The translations under genes were made by a program, and so were the position numbers. Below are positions 11,736 through 22,390 of a stretch of DNA of 64,000 nt, piece by piece. Position 1 is the first letter of the stretch; each line of letters opens with the position of its first letter. Source of the DNA: Cordylochernes scorpioides (taxonomy: Eukaryota > Arthropoda > Arachnida > Pseudoscorpiones > Chernetidae); contig CP092871.1 in assembly GCA_030710605.1 (NCBI GenBank), forward strand, positions 64,871,887-64,935,886, written 5' to 3'. The notes below the pieces were generated by a model, which saw only the letters and a list, made by a program, of their open reading frames with translations, searched no databases and had not been told where the DNA came from.

Positions 11736-12478
11736 AAGAAGATAAGATCGTTTTGTAATCTCTTAAAAATCGATGTAAATTTTCACTGCCAAATTTTGAA
11801 ATAATTTAAAATTTATATTTTATTTCAGAGATTTATTCATCATATAAAATGAGGGGCAAATTATATCATATTCAAAATATGCTTTTCGTTATAAAGATAA
11901 TATTAACAGTGGTTTTATAGCATATTTTAAAATATTTAAACGATCATAGTTTCTAATAGGAGTATATACCACAATGGGTATATAATAAGTGTCGTTTTTT
12001 GTATGTAGATATATTCAACAATCATTATATAATGATTACCCTTATCGACATCTATGTAGTGTATGCAGCAATTAATATATGATAAATGTCTTAAGCGGTT
12101 TATATTTAGATATTTATGGTGACTATAACAGTCTCACATAATTGACTCTCTCTTTCTTCCAGACGACGCATGTGCGATTCTTTTATTTCTGCCATCGGAC
12201 GTTAGCGGACAGCGAAGTTACACTGACTAACGGCACGGTAACATTTCTGCGGCTGATTGTTCGACGGTCCGCATGCGCACGCTCATCCGCTAAATTTATG
12301 CGAGAATTCACTAGCCAAGAATTTAAATCAGATTTTGTTTGATTGATTATATCATCATTGTTTTATATTTAACTCTCTTTCTATTTTATCTGTATTTATT
12401 CATTTTTATATGCTCTGCATGTATTAAATTATTTGATATTAATTATTTAATTATGATGCATTCAATTATGCCATCTGT

Positions 12479-12586
12479 TATGAAAATTTCGAACTATTAT
12501 AGACGCGTATGATTATTTTGAAATTGTAGAAATAGTTTAATTTTCAAAAGAATCATACGCGTCTATAATAGTTTCGAATTTTCATA
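12479..12586. repeat. Long hairpin (near-perfect 36-base arms)
   Basis: The left arm 12479-12514 (core ctattatagacgcgtatgat) and right arm 12550-12586 are reverse complements with only one or two differences. The 35-base loop is itself partly complementary (attttgaaatt with aattttcaaaag), so nearly the whole 108 bases can fold. It may be a tiny foldback element or a small-RNA precursor; nothing coding is present. Confidence 0.85.
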
Positions 12587-13271
12587 CTTATTTAAAGTTG
12601 GTAATTGTTTTGATCAAAATAAATTGCTTTGTCCTACTCATATTTAACATCTCTCATATTTTCCTACATGGCAATATGATATAAACGATAATTCTTATAT
12701 ATCATTTTTTGTATTTATAAATATATAAATGTAATTTATTTTGCATATAAAAATAGTTATGTTATGTATTAATATTACTATCAAATATACAATATTTATA
12801 TTGAAGGCACGTAAAAAATAATTATTGAATTCAATATTGCACTTTAAATTAAATTTTCTGTTTATTTGCATCATAATGAATAGCTTATTTTGTCAAAGTT
12901 ATGTTCATGTACAAATTATATCAAATCCATCCATCTGAGAGTGGATATATATTCAGAGGAAAGATCAAAATGTTCAAATACCAAAATCACAGAAATTTTG
13001 TAGAAATTCTAAAAACCAAAGAGAATAAAAAATATTCTGTGATATAAAATCAATAAAGTCGTCTGAAATTGAAGTAACTTGACACAAATTCTGTTTGCTT
13101 TTAATCAAATAAAATAGAGAAGAAATATGTGGTTTAGAAGTTATTATATGTTTTTCCTTTAAAAATAATTATTTTTTTAAATTTTCCAAATAGCTTAAAA
13201 TTCCGCTTCCTCATTTTTTTTTCGTTCTATGAAATCGAAAAAAAAAGATTTCGACTTGATGTTTTTAAAGG

Positions 13272-13468
13272 TACAAGAAAATAAGACCTGTTCCATATAA
13301 TGTAATAGTATGTAAGTTTCGGTAACAGCATTGTTATTATAAGACAAAAGAATAAAAATCAAGTGTTTTTTGTTCATTTTATATTCTTTTGTCTGATGAT
13401 AGTAACAATGCTGTTAACGAAACGTCACACAATATTAATATTTTTGGATTAGGTCTTATTTTCTTGTA
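13272..13468. repeat. Inverted repeat, about 200 bases
   Basis: The arms include acaagaaaataagacc (left) with ggtcttattttcttgt (right), and gtttcggtaacagcattgtta with taacaatgctgttaacgaaac. Internal stretches pair less well. The right arm contains ctgatga (13393-13399) and gaaac (13419-13423), a hammerhead-like pairing of words, but no cleavage site or stem I is formed. It is most likely a foldback element. Confidence 0.75.
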
Positions 13469-13880
13469 TCTATAATCCAAATTGTACTTTATCGTTTTTA
13501 AAGGTAAATGTTTCTCAATATGAATAGAATAAATATTTGACATTGTCTTTGATATGAACGTAAACGTAATATAAATTCCGTAAGAAGATAAAATTCATAT
13601 AAAATTTAATTTATTGGTTCATTTGTATGAAGTATGCTTTCTTCTCCCGAGGAACAATTTAAAAAGAAGAGAACTGAACTCTGCGCGCATTCTTCGTGGA
13701 GCTGGGAAGCAGTAACGCCATCTAGTGGCGACGCATGCGCATATCATTACCTTTATTATTGCCACGTGGAAAATTAGGAAAGGCGAACATCAGGATGACA
13801 CAGTGAATGATATATTAACTATTAAATAATACAAGTATCAGAGTCATCAACAATCAATTTTGTCATCGTTTGATTTATAA

Positions 13881-13951
13881 GCATCGGTGGTTCAGTGGTA
13901 GAATGCTCGCCTGCCACGCGGGCTGCCCGGGTTCGATTCCTGGCCGATGCA
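13881..13951 (+). tRNA. tRNA-Gly (anticodon GCC)
   Basis: A full cloverleaf can be drawn. The acceptor stem GCATCGG/CCGATGC is perfect. The anticodon arm CTCGC-CTGCCAC-GCGGG has anticodon GCC, and the T arm CCGGG-TTCGATT-CCTGG contains one G-U pair. A and B boxes (TGGTTCAGTGG; GGTTCGATTCC) are present, and a T run right after position 13951 can stop pol III. The variable loop differs by one base from the usual animal tRNA-Gly. The 3' flank (accatttttaaaactcattta) recurs beside the broken copy at 22388, so this locus was copied with its flank. It could be a tRNA gene or a very recent tRNA-like copy. Confidence 0.82.
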
Positions 13952-14114
13952 TTTTTTTTACCATTTTTAAAACTCATTTATATTATTATTATTATTATCA
14001 CTATATATATAAAAGTCAGTGTTTATATGTATGTGTGTGTATGTTTGTCGGCTATACACGTCCACAATACGTAACTAATCTGGCTGAAATTTTAACAGTA
14101 TATATATATATATA

Positions 14115-14251
14115 TATTAAAAATAAAAAAGGCCAAATATCATGTAGCAGGCTAAATAAACGTTTAGTTTATTTTTGCTCCACTAGATGGCGCTCTGCCA
14201 TCTAAAAAGCACATGTGCTCGTGGTCAGGAGATGCCTTTTTATTTTTAATA
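14115..14251. repeat. Foldback/MITE nested in Helitron H1
   Basis: The ends are inverted repeats, tattaaaaataaaaaaggc and gcctttttatttttaata. The core carries tagatggcgctctgccatcta, itself a palindrome, and cacatgtgctcgtggtcagg. Relatives occur at 47566-47676, 48783-48850 and 61138-61221. The upstream words (ggccaaatatca...caggctaaa) match those near the hammerhead candidate at 48661, linking this repeat to the Penelope-type family. Confidence 0.75.
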
Positions 14252-14645
14252 TCAACACCTGACCCACTTATCTTTTTTCTATTGTTTTTTCATATATATA
14301 TTGTGTTAGAATTATTTTTGTGTTTTGTTGTTGAAAAGAGGTGCAGTCGTAAAAAGTAAATATAATTATTTACCTTTCAAGTAGATTTTATTTTGAATTA
14401 CTTGAAGTAAATTACACATAAAATTATTTATCACGGCAATATAGAATTTATAAAATGAATTCTATAATCGTGATTTTAAAAAATAGGTAGGCTTAAGTTT
14501 ACATATTTACAACAATAATAATTAAAAGTGGTATGTTTTGAATATATGGTCAAATATGTAAAACAGTCAATGAATGAAAATAAAATATATGTTTTAAAAA
14601 TATTAAAATAATTGTATTTTAGATTATATAATATATATATATAGT
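14252..14645 (+). repeat. AT-rich repeat R3, copy 1
   Basis: From about 14300 to 14640 this sequence is the reverse complement of 52560-52870 with scattered differences. For example gaggtgcagtcgtaaaaag here corresponds to the complement of ctttccacgactgcacctat there. Both copies are preceded by tttttaatatcaacacctgac. It has no coding content. Confidence 0.75.
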
Positions 14646-15308
14646 AGAATCTGGAAAAACTTACAGTGAAATTTTCAGGTCTCTATCCCGAATATTCTTT
14701 GAGTTATTTGCAAATTTGCGCTTTGGCTCGCAAGCAGCCACTCTAGCGGTGTAGATGGGAGGTAATATCAGCTGACCTAATGTACATGTAAAACATGTTT
14801 TAACAGGACATAGAGAAAATCCTGAAGAGATATTTGTCGCCTTTTTAGCCAAGAAAATTTGAAATTGACAGGTTCTGGGCAAAAATAGATGTTTTTCAGT
14901 CAGAAAATGATGATGACAATATTGTATCAGGTTTGATTATGAGATGCGATATTATATCGAGAAAAATTCTAAAAAGCAGAGACCACGGTTGAAGTCAGTT
15001 CATTATCAGTATGCAGGAAAAAAATTCTAACAGAAAAACATTCATTCGAGCAGGCGACACAAAGCCAGATCATCTCTCGATAAAAATATCGCTTCTCAGA
15101 CACAAAGTTTGGAGCGGGACGTTTGACAAGAGTGACCTCCACGGCACCAATTTATAATTGTAACGAATAGTATTTGAAGAAAAAACATTTTTTAATCGGG
15201 TAAAACCCGGGCATTGCCCGGGTCATTCGGCTAGTGAATGATATAAAACTATGAATGATATAAAAAAGAGATGCAATGGGGGAAGTTTACATAGTAGCAA
15301 AATATGAA

Positions 15309-15855
15309 TCAACATATATAGTCACGACCGTCTTTCCTCAATTCCTCATGTCACGGATGCGCGCGCATCATCATTATGATCATTATATCATTATCTAATG
15401 ATAACAATAATAATAATTATTATTATATTATTATTATTATTATTAATATATATAGTCACGACCGTCTTTCCTCATCGCTGTCCTCAATTCCTCATGTCAC
15501 GGATGCGCGCGCATCATCATTATGATCATTATGTCATTATCTAATGATAATAATAATAATAATTATTATTATTATATTATTATTATTATTATCAACATAT
15601 ATAGTCACGACCGTCTTTCCTCCTCGCTGTCACGGATGCGCGCGCATCATCATCATGATCATTATCATTATCTAATGATAATAATAATAATTATTATTAT
15701 TATATTATTATTATTATTTTGTTATCTCTATATATAGTCACGACCGTCTTTCCTCAATTCCTCATCGGCCGCTGTCACAGATGCGCGCGCATCATCATTA
15801 TGATCATTATCATTATCTAATGATAATAATAATAATAATTATTATTATTATCAAC
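15309..15855 (+). repeat. Tandem Helitron-like units, left block (4 heads)
   Basis: The phrase tatatagtcacgaccgtctt recurs with starts near 15317, 15449, 15597 and 15732. Each is followed by a variable ctcaattcctcat segment, cggatgcgcgcgcatcatca, a tatgatcattat segment and long (ATT)n/(AAT)n runs. The head resembles the H1 and H3 5' end (TC followed by ctatatata). The block is broken at 15855 by Gypsy G1 and continues at 21046. Confidence 0.8.
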
Positions 15856-15859
15856 ATAT

Positions 15860-16199
15860 TGTTACATCATGATTAATGGCGTATTTCTTATATTAGTTTT
15901 AATATATTTGAAATTTAAATTATATATTTATTTATTTTTATATAAAATATTCTATGATATTTATTTAAAACAGATTATTAATTTATCATCATTTGTATTT
16001 AGGTACACTGTGACTTCACTGCTCTCTTTGATGTGAGAAAATAAATAAAGGATTCTGGTGGCTACTTAAAGAAGACTTATCTCGTTATTCCCTTTTATAA
16101 ATTTGTAGGATGGTTGAAACACGCTCTGGTAAGATGCAAGACCCAGCACAAGAGAGAATCCAGGCTGAAGAGTCTGCCAAGCCGCAACCTGGTGCAACA
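15860..16199 (+). repeat. G1 5' LTR
   Basis: It runs from tgttacatc to ggtgcaaca. It contains an AATAAA near 16039, then the gag start codon at 16110, so about 90 bases of gag lie inside the LTR. A candidate primer-binding site (tggtagaga) starts three bases after the end. Confidence 0.95.
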
Positions 16200-17258
16200 A
16201 TTGGTAGAGATGCTAGTTCCGACCCAGTTGTCCTGAATCCCAACATCGACATCCCCAAGTATGATGGAACGGAAGACCCTCGCCCATGGATTGAATCTCT
16301 TGAAGAAATTGGCTTCTTGTACCATTGGGCAGACTACATTATCTCTCGTTATGCCGCCATGAACATGACGGGAAGCGCTAAAACCTGGTTGAATTTACAC
16401 AAAGCTAGTTTCACGAGCTGGGAAAATATTAAAATCCGCCTCATTCAGGATTTTTCTTTGGACGCGAATAAAGAAGAACTTAGAATGAAGCTCAACAGAA
16501 TGCAACACTGGAATGAACCAGCAATCAGGTTCGCGGAAGACATTCTAGTGTTGTGCAACAAGGTTGACCCCGCAATGGAAGAAGAAACAAAAATTGAACA
16601 TGTTATTGGAGGACTGAAAAAAGAGTACTCATTCGCGCTCTACCTGAACCCTCCTAAAACGACCGATGACCTTCTTGTCGTGTGCAAGAAAATGGATTCT
16701 TTTGAAAAGAAGTATCGGGAACGTGTGGAGAAATCCAGAAACCTATATAACGGTCCACGCTATTCTAGACCCCAACAACAATCGAGGTACGTGCCGCCGA
16801 CTGCCGCACGAAACTACCAGACCACTTCCAGGCCCCAAGCCCCTGTTTCCAATAATTACAAGAACGACTCCCCTCCTACCCCCAGACAGTATCGAAACAA
16901 CTTTCCCCAGCCCTCTACCCCTAGACGTCCTTATAATCCTAACTTTGTGCCGAAACCAAACCTTCAGAGAAACACTTACAATAAAAGCCAAGAAGTGAGC
17001 AAAAATAGGACGGAAGATGGAAGACCAATCTGCTTTAAATGTAACAAGCCAGGGCACGTGGCCCGTTATTGTAGGGTCAAGTTTATAAGAATCCTAGAAG
17101 AGGATCCAGCAGATACCCAAGAGAAGGTCGAAGAAAAATGCCAAATGAATGAAATATCAGAGAAATCAGGACCTCGGCTTTATGCTGATGTATGTCATAG
17201 CACACAGACAAATATTCCTACCCGGAATAGATATTCCGTTTTGGAAGATTTAAACTAA
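16110..17258 (+). CDS. gag: Gypsy G1 Gag (382 aa)
   Basis: Gag forms the particle shell and packages element RNA. The start ATG at 16110 sits within the 5' LTR, and the first residues MVETRSGK resemble other Gypsy Gag starts. Residues about 45-200 form the capsid-like retrotransposon gag domain (GSAKTWLNLH...RFAEDILVLCNKV). Residues about 215-300 are Pro/Arg/Asn-rich. A CCHC zinc knuckle, CFKCNKPGHVARYC, lies at about residues 307-320. The frame is intact and about 96 percent like the G2 Gag by eye. It ends TTA AAC TAA, and the T TTA AAC before the stop is a minus-1 slippery site leading into pol. Confidence 0.95.
   Translation: MVETRSGKMQDPAQERIQAEESAKPQPGATIGRDASSDPVVLNPNIDIPKYDGTEDPRPWIESLEEIGFLYHWADYIISRYAAMNMTGSAKTWLNLHKASFTSWENIKIRLIQDFSLDANKEELRMKLNRMQHWNEPAIRFAEDILVLCNKVDPAMEEETKIEHVIGGLKKEYSFALYLNPPKTTDDLLVVCKKMDSFEKKYRERVEKSRNLYNGPRYSRPQQQSRYVPPTAARNYQTTSRPQAPVSNNYKNDSPPTPRQYRNNFPQPSTPRRPYNPNFVPKPNLQRNTYNKSQEVSKNRTEDGRPICFKCNKPGHVARYCRVKFIRILEEDPADTQEKVEEKCQMNEISEKSGPRLYADVCHSTQTNIPTRNRYSVLEDLN
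17249..17255 (+). promoter_or_regulatory. Minus-1 frameshift slippery site T TTA AAC (G1)
   Basis: The heptamer fits the X XXY YYZ rule in the gag frame and lies directly before the gag stop TAA (17256-17258). A minus-1 slip puts ribosomes into the pol frame, which is open from 17255. The same site is kept in G2 at 39920-39926. No strong downstream hairpin was obvious by eye. Confidence 0.8.
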
Positions 17259-20200
17259 GTGTCGCGCCTGAATCTGTCAATCAAAGCAAGTCGACCATAA
17301 ACGGAATCAAGAAGTTGGACCCTAAATACAAATTAAAAATTAATGTGGACAAGATAGGGACTTTTGAAGCTTTGGTTGATACAGGTGCTGACCTCTCAGT
17401 GGTCGACCTCAGAACGGCCCTCGATACAGGCCATGGTATAAGTAAACTCGCAAAAATTTGTGCAGGACCCGATGGAAAAAAATTGGACATGGTAGGAAGT
17501 ATATTTTTAAATATAAAAATTGATGACGAAACATTATCACACAACTTTGTGATATTGAAAACGCATTTACGGACATTAATTCTTGGGAGAGATTTCCTTA
17601 AGAAAATGAACGCAAAAATAGATTGTAAGCAAGAAACTATAAAATATGATTTGACGAATAATCATGACGAAATCAATTTTGAAATGTTGAAAATAAAGAG
17701 TGCCAAGGATTCCATTGTACCGGAATGTTCCATGAAATTGATCAAGGCATTGGTAGAAACAGAGGATGGAGAATATATTATCGAGGAGAGCAGCAAAATG
17801 TTTCAAACAAATGGACTTCGTCTAGCAAGAAGCTTGATCAATGTTATAAATAGGGAAACACACATCTGGATAACTAATCCGTATCCTCGACCGTTAAAAA
17901 TAATGAAAAACCAAACATTGGCTTTTGGAAGTAGTCCAGCGAAAATAAATGTGAGTCGAGAAAGAGAGGTAGAAAAGAACGAAGAACCTAGATTCCAAAT
18001 AAACGAAAATCTTTCACCAAAGGAACAGAAGGAGTTAAAACAAGTTTTAGAAAGGTATGGAGATCTTTTTTCATCGAGATTAGGGAGAACCAATTTGGCA
18101 AAACATCGGATAGACACAGAAGACGCGAAGCCAATTAAACACAAGCCTTACCGGGTAAGTGCTAAAGAACGAGATATTATAAAAGAGCAAATTGACGAGA
18201 TGCTTACAGAAGGCATAATTAGGCCATCTTCTAGCCCCTGGTCTTTTCCAGTAATATTGGTCAAGAAGCGAGATGGTAAATACAGATTTTGTGTGGACTA
18301 CAGAAAACTGAATAATGTGACAGTAAAAGATGTCTATCCGATCCCTAGAATAGACGAAGTTATGGATACTCTCCAAGGATCTACACACTTCTCAGCAATA
18401 GACCTCAGATCTGGATATTGGCAAGTTGAAGTCGAAGAAAGAGACAAAGAGAAAACAGCTTTCACTACAGCGCATGGATTATATGAATTCAACGTGATGC
18501 CTTTTGGACTTTGTAATGCGCCTGCTACCTTTGAGAGAAATATGGAGAATATGCTTGGAAATCTGAGATGGCAAATTTGTTTGTGTTATCTGGATGATGT
18601 TATCATATATAGCCCGGATTTTCCAACGCACCTCAAAAGACTTGAAGCTGTTTTTAGATGTTTTCGTGAATCTAATTTAAGGTTAAACGACAAAAAATGC
18701 CGATTTGCTTTTGAATAATTGGAGATTCTCGGCTATATAACGAGCAAACATGGTATAAAACCCGCGGAACATAACATCAAAGCTGTCAGAAATTTTCCTC
18801 GACCCAAAAAGGTCAAAGAAGTACAATCCTTTTTGGGAATGTGTTCATATTATAGAAAATTTATCAAAGACTTTTCAAAAATTGCTGACCCTTTGACCAA
18901 CCTTATAAAAAAAAGTGTATCATTTACCTGGACAGAAAGACAAGAGGAAGCGTTTCAAACCCTAAAAACAGCACTATTAAGTCCACCAATTTTAGGTCAC
19001 TTCAATCCAAATGCACCTACTTATGTTCATACTGATGCGTCCAACATCGGCATAGGTGCAACACTTGTCCAAGACATCGGTGGTGAAGAGAAGGTGATCT
19101 CATATTTGAGTCGTACCCTAAGTAAAGCGGAGCAAAATTATTCAACCACTGAAAAAGAATGTCTGGCCGTTGTCTGGTCAATGTCAAAATTACGACCCTA
19201 CCTTTATGGAAGACACTTTAAAATAGTAACAGACCATCACGCCTTATGCTGGCTCAAAAACTTGAAGGATCCAACAGGTCGATTGGCAAGATGGGCATTG
19301 AAAATTCAAGAATATGACTTCGATATAATACATAAATCGGGAAAGAAGCATCTGGACGCCGATGGCTTATCTAGGGGGCCCTTACCAGAAACTGATTGGG
19401 ATGAGGATTTTGAAAGGCTATTTTTAAATCAAATAACAGACGAAGAGGATAAATTTATCGAAAGTGTTAAGAAAAACCTTAATGGAAGCAGGCGATCAAT
19501 TGCGCAAAACTTTAAAGAAGAAGATGGATGCCTCTTTAAGAAAAACCCGAACCCTGAAGGCAGGGCGTGGTTGCTTGTGGTTCCAGAGTATAAAAAGAGA
19601 GAAATTATGAAAGAATATCACAATCATATGTCGAATGGCCATCTGGGCGTCGCCAGAACCATGTACCGAATAAAGAGTAAATACTTTTGGCCATCCATGC
19701 TAAAGGATGTCTCAGAATTCGTTAAGACGTGTCACCTTTGCCAAAGTAGGAAAGGCTCAAACCAATTACCTTCTGGACTACTACAGCCCATCCCCCCAGC
19801 CAACTTTCCTTTCGAAAGAATTGGAATTGACTTTGTTGGTCCACTACCATCTACGAAAAACAGGAAAAAATGGATAATAGTGCTGTCGGACTACTACACT
19901 AGATATGCAGAAACAAGAGCAGTCTCGGAAGCAACAGTGAAAGAAGTTTCTAAATTTCTAGTAGAGGATATTTTTCTTCGGCACGGAGCCCCACAATATC
20001 TTATTAGTGACAGAGGCTCTCAATTTACCAGTAATTTAATGAAAGAGGTGATGAAAACGTGCAAGATTAAACATTGCTTCACAACGAGCTATCATCCCCA
20101 GACTAATGGATTGACAGAGCGGTTAAATAGAACATTGATCAATATGCTCAGTATGTATGTGAACACTGATCAGAAAAATTGGGACGAAATACTCCCATTC

Positions 20201-20722
20201 ATCACTCACGCTTACAATACTACAATTCAGGAAACCACAGGATATTCTCCCTTTTTCCTGATGTTTGGAAGAGAACCCACGTCTCTTTTGGACGACAGGA
20301 ATATCTCGGTGGACATTGACAAAGATGATTATGATGAATACATAAAACATCACTTAGACAAAATAAACAGAACAAGAAAATTAGTTATTAACAACACAAT
20401 AAAGACTCAAGAAAGAATGAAAAAGAACTATGACAAGAAACACATGGAAAGAAGCTACGAACCAGGAGAATTAGTAGCAGTTTGGACACCAATTAGGAAA
20501 ATAGGAAAGTGTGAGAAACTACTGAGAAAATATTTTGGCCCATATAGAATATTAGAGAAGCTGTCCAACGTAAATTACTTAATTGAACCAAAAGATAATC
20601 CTGGCCAAGACCCATTGATTGTCCATGTCTCAAGAATCAAACCCTATTTTGAAAGAATTGATGAGGTCAATCACGAGGACGTGACGACCTCTGGAGAGGG
20701 GGAAGTGTTACATCATGATTAA
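17255..20722 (+). pseudogene. pol: Gypsy G1 Pol (protease-RT-RNase H-integrase), one in-frame stop
   Basis: The frame opens at the slippery site and ends 17 bases inside the 3' LTR. Domains in order: aspartic protease (LVDTGADLSVV, about 17372); RT with FPVILVKKRDGKYRFCVDYR near 18245 and the catalytic YLDD near 18590; RNase H (YVHTDASNIGIGATLVQ, about 19023); integrase zinc region (GHLGVARTM...CHLCQSRK, about 19640-19755); and integrase core (GIDFVGP, ISDRGSQF, NGLTERLN, about 19826-20130). A single TAA at 18716-18718, just after RT, splits it into 467 and 667 residue parts in the same frame. Everything else looks sound, so the defect is recent or the element was copied in trans by a relative. 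Confidence 0.93.
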
Positions 20723-21045
20723 TGGCGTATTTCTTATATTAGTTTTAATATATTTGAAATTTAAATTATATATTTATTTATTTTTATATAAAATATTCTA
20801 TGATATTTATTTAAAACAGATTATTAATTTATCATCATTTGTATTTAGGTACACTGTGACTTCACTGCTCTCTTTGATGTGAGAAAATAAATAAAGGATT
20901 CTGGTGGCTACTTAAAGAAGACTTATCTCGTTATTCCCTTTTATAAATTTGTAGGATGGTTGAAACACGCTCTGGTAAGATGCAAGACCCAGCACAAGAG
21001 AGAATCCAGGCTGAAGAGTCTGCCAAGCCGCAACCTGGTGCAACA
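20706..21045 (+). repeat. G1 3' LTR
   Basis: It is 340 bases long and shows no difference from the 5' LTR when compared by eye. It also carries the first 30 codons of gag, which here run out into the flank. The atat duplication follows. Confidence 0.95.
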
Positions 21046-22285
21046 ATATATAGTCACGACCGTCTTTCCTCAATCAATCAATTCCACAATTCCTCATGTC
21101 ACGGATGCGCGCGCATCATCATTATGATCATTATCATTATCTAATGATAATAATAATAATAATTATTATATTATTATTATTATTTTATTATTAATATATA
21201 GGCACGACCGTCTTTCCTCAATTTCTCATCGCTGTCACGGATGCGCGCGCATCATCATTATGATAATTACCTTCTATAGAAGCTTCTATCTTTATAATTA
21301 TGTATATTTACAAAAAGTCAATTCGCTCGCGCCTCTAGCGGTGAAAATGAGGGGTAATATCAACATATATAGTCACGACCGTCTTTCCTCCTCAATCAAT
21401 TCCTCAATTCCTCATGTCACGGATGCGCGCGCATCATCATTATGATCATTATCATTATCTAATGATAATAATAATAATAATTATTATATTATTATTATTA
21501 TTTTATTATTAATATATAGGCACGACCGTCTTTCCTCAATTCCTCATCGCTGTCACGGATGCGCGCGCATCATCATTATGATAATTATCTTCTATTGAAG
21601 CTTCTATCTTTATAATTATGTATATTTACAAAAAGTCAATTCGCTCGCGCCTCTAGCGGTGAAAATGAGGGGTAATACCAGCTGACCTAATGTACATGTA
21701 AAGTTTGGAGCGGGACGTTTCACAAGAGTGACATCCACAGCTCCAATTTATAATTGTAACAAATAGTATTTGAATAAAAACATTCAATCGGGTAAAACAC
21801 GGGCGTTGCCCGGGTCATTCGTCTCTATATATAGTCACGACCGTCTTTCCTCAATTCCTCATCGGCCACTGTCACGGATGCGCGCGCATCATCATTATGA
21901 TCATTATCATTATCTAATGATAATAATAATAATAATAATAATTATTATATTATTATTATTATCTCTATATATAGTCACGACCGTCTTACCTCAATTCCTC
22001 ATCGGCCGCTGTCACGGATGCGCGCGCATCATCATTATGATCATTATCTTCTATAGAAGCTTCTATCTTTATAATTGTGTATATTTACAAAAAGTCAATT
22101 CGCTCGCGCCTCTAGCGGTGAAAATGAGGGGTAATACCAGCTGACCTAATGTACATGTAAAGTTTGGAGCGGGACGTTTCACAAGAGTGACATCCACGGC
22201 TCCAATTTATAATTGTAACAAATAGTATTTGAATAAAAACATTCAATCGGGTAAAACCCGGGCGTTGCCCGGGTCATTCGGCTAG
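21046..22285 (+). repeat. Tandem Helitron-like units, right block
   Basis: This block continues the array after G1. Heads with cacgaccgtctt recur near 21054, 21202, 21374, 21520, 21836 and 21974. Several units reach Helitron-type tails: the run ctctagcggtgaaaatgagg, a ggagcgggacgttt segment, and the hairpin of type cccgggcgttgcccggg. One tail stops at cattcg and is joined directly to a new head (about 21822). The last reaches a proper CTAG at 22282-22285 before a T. This looks like head-to-tail tandem copies with truncated junctions. Long ATT/AAT runs lie inside. No transposase gene is present. Confidence 0.8.
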
Positions 22286-22390
22286 TTACTATATATAGTC
22301 ACGACCGTCTTTCCTCATCGGCCGCCTCTGTCCCGGATAATATACAGTTATCATCGTCATGCGTTCATAATTCTGTCACCGTTTGCTTTT

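Larger units (their letters stand above)
11736..13880. other. AT-rich intergenic DNA with two long hairpins
   Basis: No gene was found. The only clear structures are the inverted repeats at 12479-12586 and 13272-13468, listed separately. A short GC-richer patch at 12160-12310 follows a pyrimidine tract ending in ag (tctttcttccag), which resembles a splice acceptor, but the 66-codon frame after it has no recognisable content. Confidence 0.5.
13998..15234 (+). mobile_element. Non-autonomous Helitron H1
   Basis: The 5' end is TC (13998) after an A, continuing ctatatatataaaagtcagtg. The 3' end is CTAG (15231-15234) before a T, preceded by the hairpin cccgggcattgcccggg. This is the classic Helitron layout: TC start, short GC hairpin, CTRR end, insertion between A and T. 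The closest copy is H3 (55331-56187). No Rep/helicase gene is present, so movement would need an enzyme made elsewhere. A foldback element and an AT-rich repeat lie inside (14101-14645) and are absent from H3, so they inserted later. Confidence 0.88.
15860..21045 (+). mobile_element. Gypsy LTR retrotransposon G1
   Basis: Two 340-base LTRs (15860-16199, 20706-21045) look identical by eye, and the target duplication is atat (15856-15859, 21046-21049). The internal region holds gag and pol in two overlapping frames and has no env. A purine tract (ggagagggggaag) precedes the 3' LTR. Identical LTRs point to a very recent insertion into the Helitron-like array, yet pol carries one in-frame stop (18716-18718). 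G1 and G2 (38537-43710) belong to the same family. Confidence 0.95.

Noticed and set aside
12142-12342. A coding exon after a splice-acceptor-like tract
   Set aside because: The 66-codon frame has no known domain and no matching donor or neighbouring exon.
13393-13423. CTGATGA...GAAAC inside the inverted repeat as a hammerhead
   Set aside because: Stem II can form, but no cleavage triplet with a stem I partner follows, and the words are explained by the inverted repeat.
15309-22340. A CRISPR-like array of direct repeats
   Set aside because: Spacers are ATT-rich and alike, the units carry Helitron ends, and the genome is eukaryotic.
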